A stretch of DNA of 64,000 nucleotides, taken from NCBI RefSeq assembly GCF_008014675.1, contig NZ_VOXD01000008.1, forward strand, positions 62,001 through 126,000, read 5' to 3'. Within the stretch, counting starts at the first letter, position 1. Each line of letters begins with the position of its first letter. The translations under genes and the position numbers were made by a program. This DNA comes from Neolewinella aurantiaca. Lineage in GTDB: Bacteria; Bacteroidota; Bacteroidia; Chitinophagales; Saprospiraceae. The notes under the pieces are model-generated. The model worked only from the letters and a program-made list of their open reading frames with translations. It did no database searches and had not been told where the DNA came from. Positions 63,729 through 64,000 of the stretch are shown piece by piece.

Positions 63729-64000
63729 ATGAAAAAAATCGCCATCGTTGAAGACCGCAAAGAAATCGCCGACGCCATTGGCCGCGCCGTAGCCCGCGAC
63801 GCCGATTTTTCCCTCACCGGCGTTTACTACTCCGCAGAATCAGCCCTGCAAGTGATGGCCTCTGACCGGCCAGACATCATCCTTATGGACATCGGCCTGC
63901 CGCGCATGGACGGGCTCGCGTGCCTCGTACGCGTGAAAGACATGCTCCCCGCCGTGAGCGTTCTCATGTTCACCGTTTTCGATACCGACGACAAACTCTT
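63729..64000 (+). CDS. Response regulator, receiver domain (cut by window end)
   Basis: The first 90 codons of a response regulator; the gene runs off the window. MKKIAIVEDRKEIADAIGRA starts the receiver domain with the acidic pair (Glu-Asp at residues 8-9) and the phospho-acceptor Asp lies in PDIILMDIGLPRMDG (about residue 58). The HisKA_3 partner kinase predicts a NarL/LuxR-type DNA-binding domain downstream, outside the window. It is 45 bases after the kinase gene on the same strand and is the likely controller of the secreted operon facing it. Confidence 0.9.
   Translation, partial: MKKIAIVEDRKEIADAIGRAVARDADFSLTGVYYSAESALQVMASDRPDIILMDIGLPRMDGLACLVRVKDMLPAVSVLMFTVFDTDDKL

Overview
The window reads as chromosomal DNA of a marine, polysaccharide-degrading Bacteroidota, most likely a Saprospiria member near Lewinella/Neolewinella. 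This is inferred from a SusC/SusD pair, many signal peptides and lipoboxes, a C-terminal sorting domain of the type IX secretion kind (motif YPNPTAG), TAnnTTTG-type promoter boxes, and a sensor kinase with a periplasmic propeller domain. No rRNA, tRNA, CRISPR array or intact transposase gene was seen.

1-23.5 kb: a polysaccharide utilisation locus. A leftward operon encodes SusC, SusD, a fasciclin lipoprotein, a sulfatase fused to a GH78 rhamnosidase, a GH3 glycosidase, a heparinase II/III-like lyase and a second sulfatase. A rightward operon encodes a DUF4861-like lipoprotein, an SDR (probable mannonate/fructuronate oxidoreductase), mannonate dehydratase, uronate isomerase and a three-part TRAP transporter. 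Together these would cut and desulfate a sulfated rhamnose- and uronate-containing polymer, most plausibly green-algal ulvan, import uronates and convert them to 2-keto-3-deoxygluconate. Three copies of a 17-bp palindrome (TGTGT-N7-ACACA) bracket this locus, two of them in the divergent control region.

23.5-40.4 kb: housekeeping and envelope genes. These are a CPA1-type Na+/H+ antiporter, an OsmC protein, a lipoprotein, a truncated phosphoketolase pseudogene, two universal stress proteins, a tripartite RND efflux pump with structured leaders, a 64-aa cysteine-rich protein, and a large CotH-like secreted protein. A 261-bp MITE-like element with perfect 18-bp terminal inverted repeats and an 8-bp target duplication lies at about 29.4 kb.

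40.4-58.6 kb: one leftward run of twelve genes, all for secreted proteins. At least seven belong to a shared two-lobed paralogous family that I do not recognise. The run also holds a HELVH metallopeptidase-like protein and a permuted papain-like (NlpC/P60-type) protein. It faces a repeat-rich 1-kb control region and, beyond it, an operon for an unknown cytoplasmic protein, a propeller-type histidine kinase and a response regulator cut by the window end. This is the best candidate for an undescribed system.

A short repeat (consensus TGCACCTGCGTnnGCGCC) occurs about 17 times, often as inverted pairs, mostly between genes but also inside coding sequence. It is absent from about 6.4 to 23.5 kb, and one copy lies exactly where the phosphoketolase is broken.
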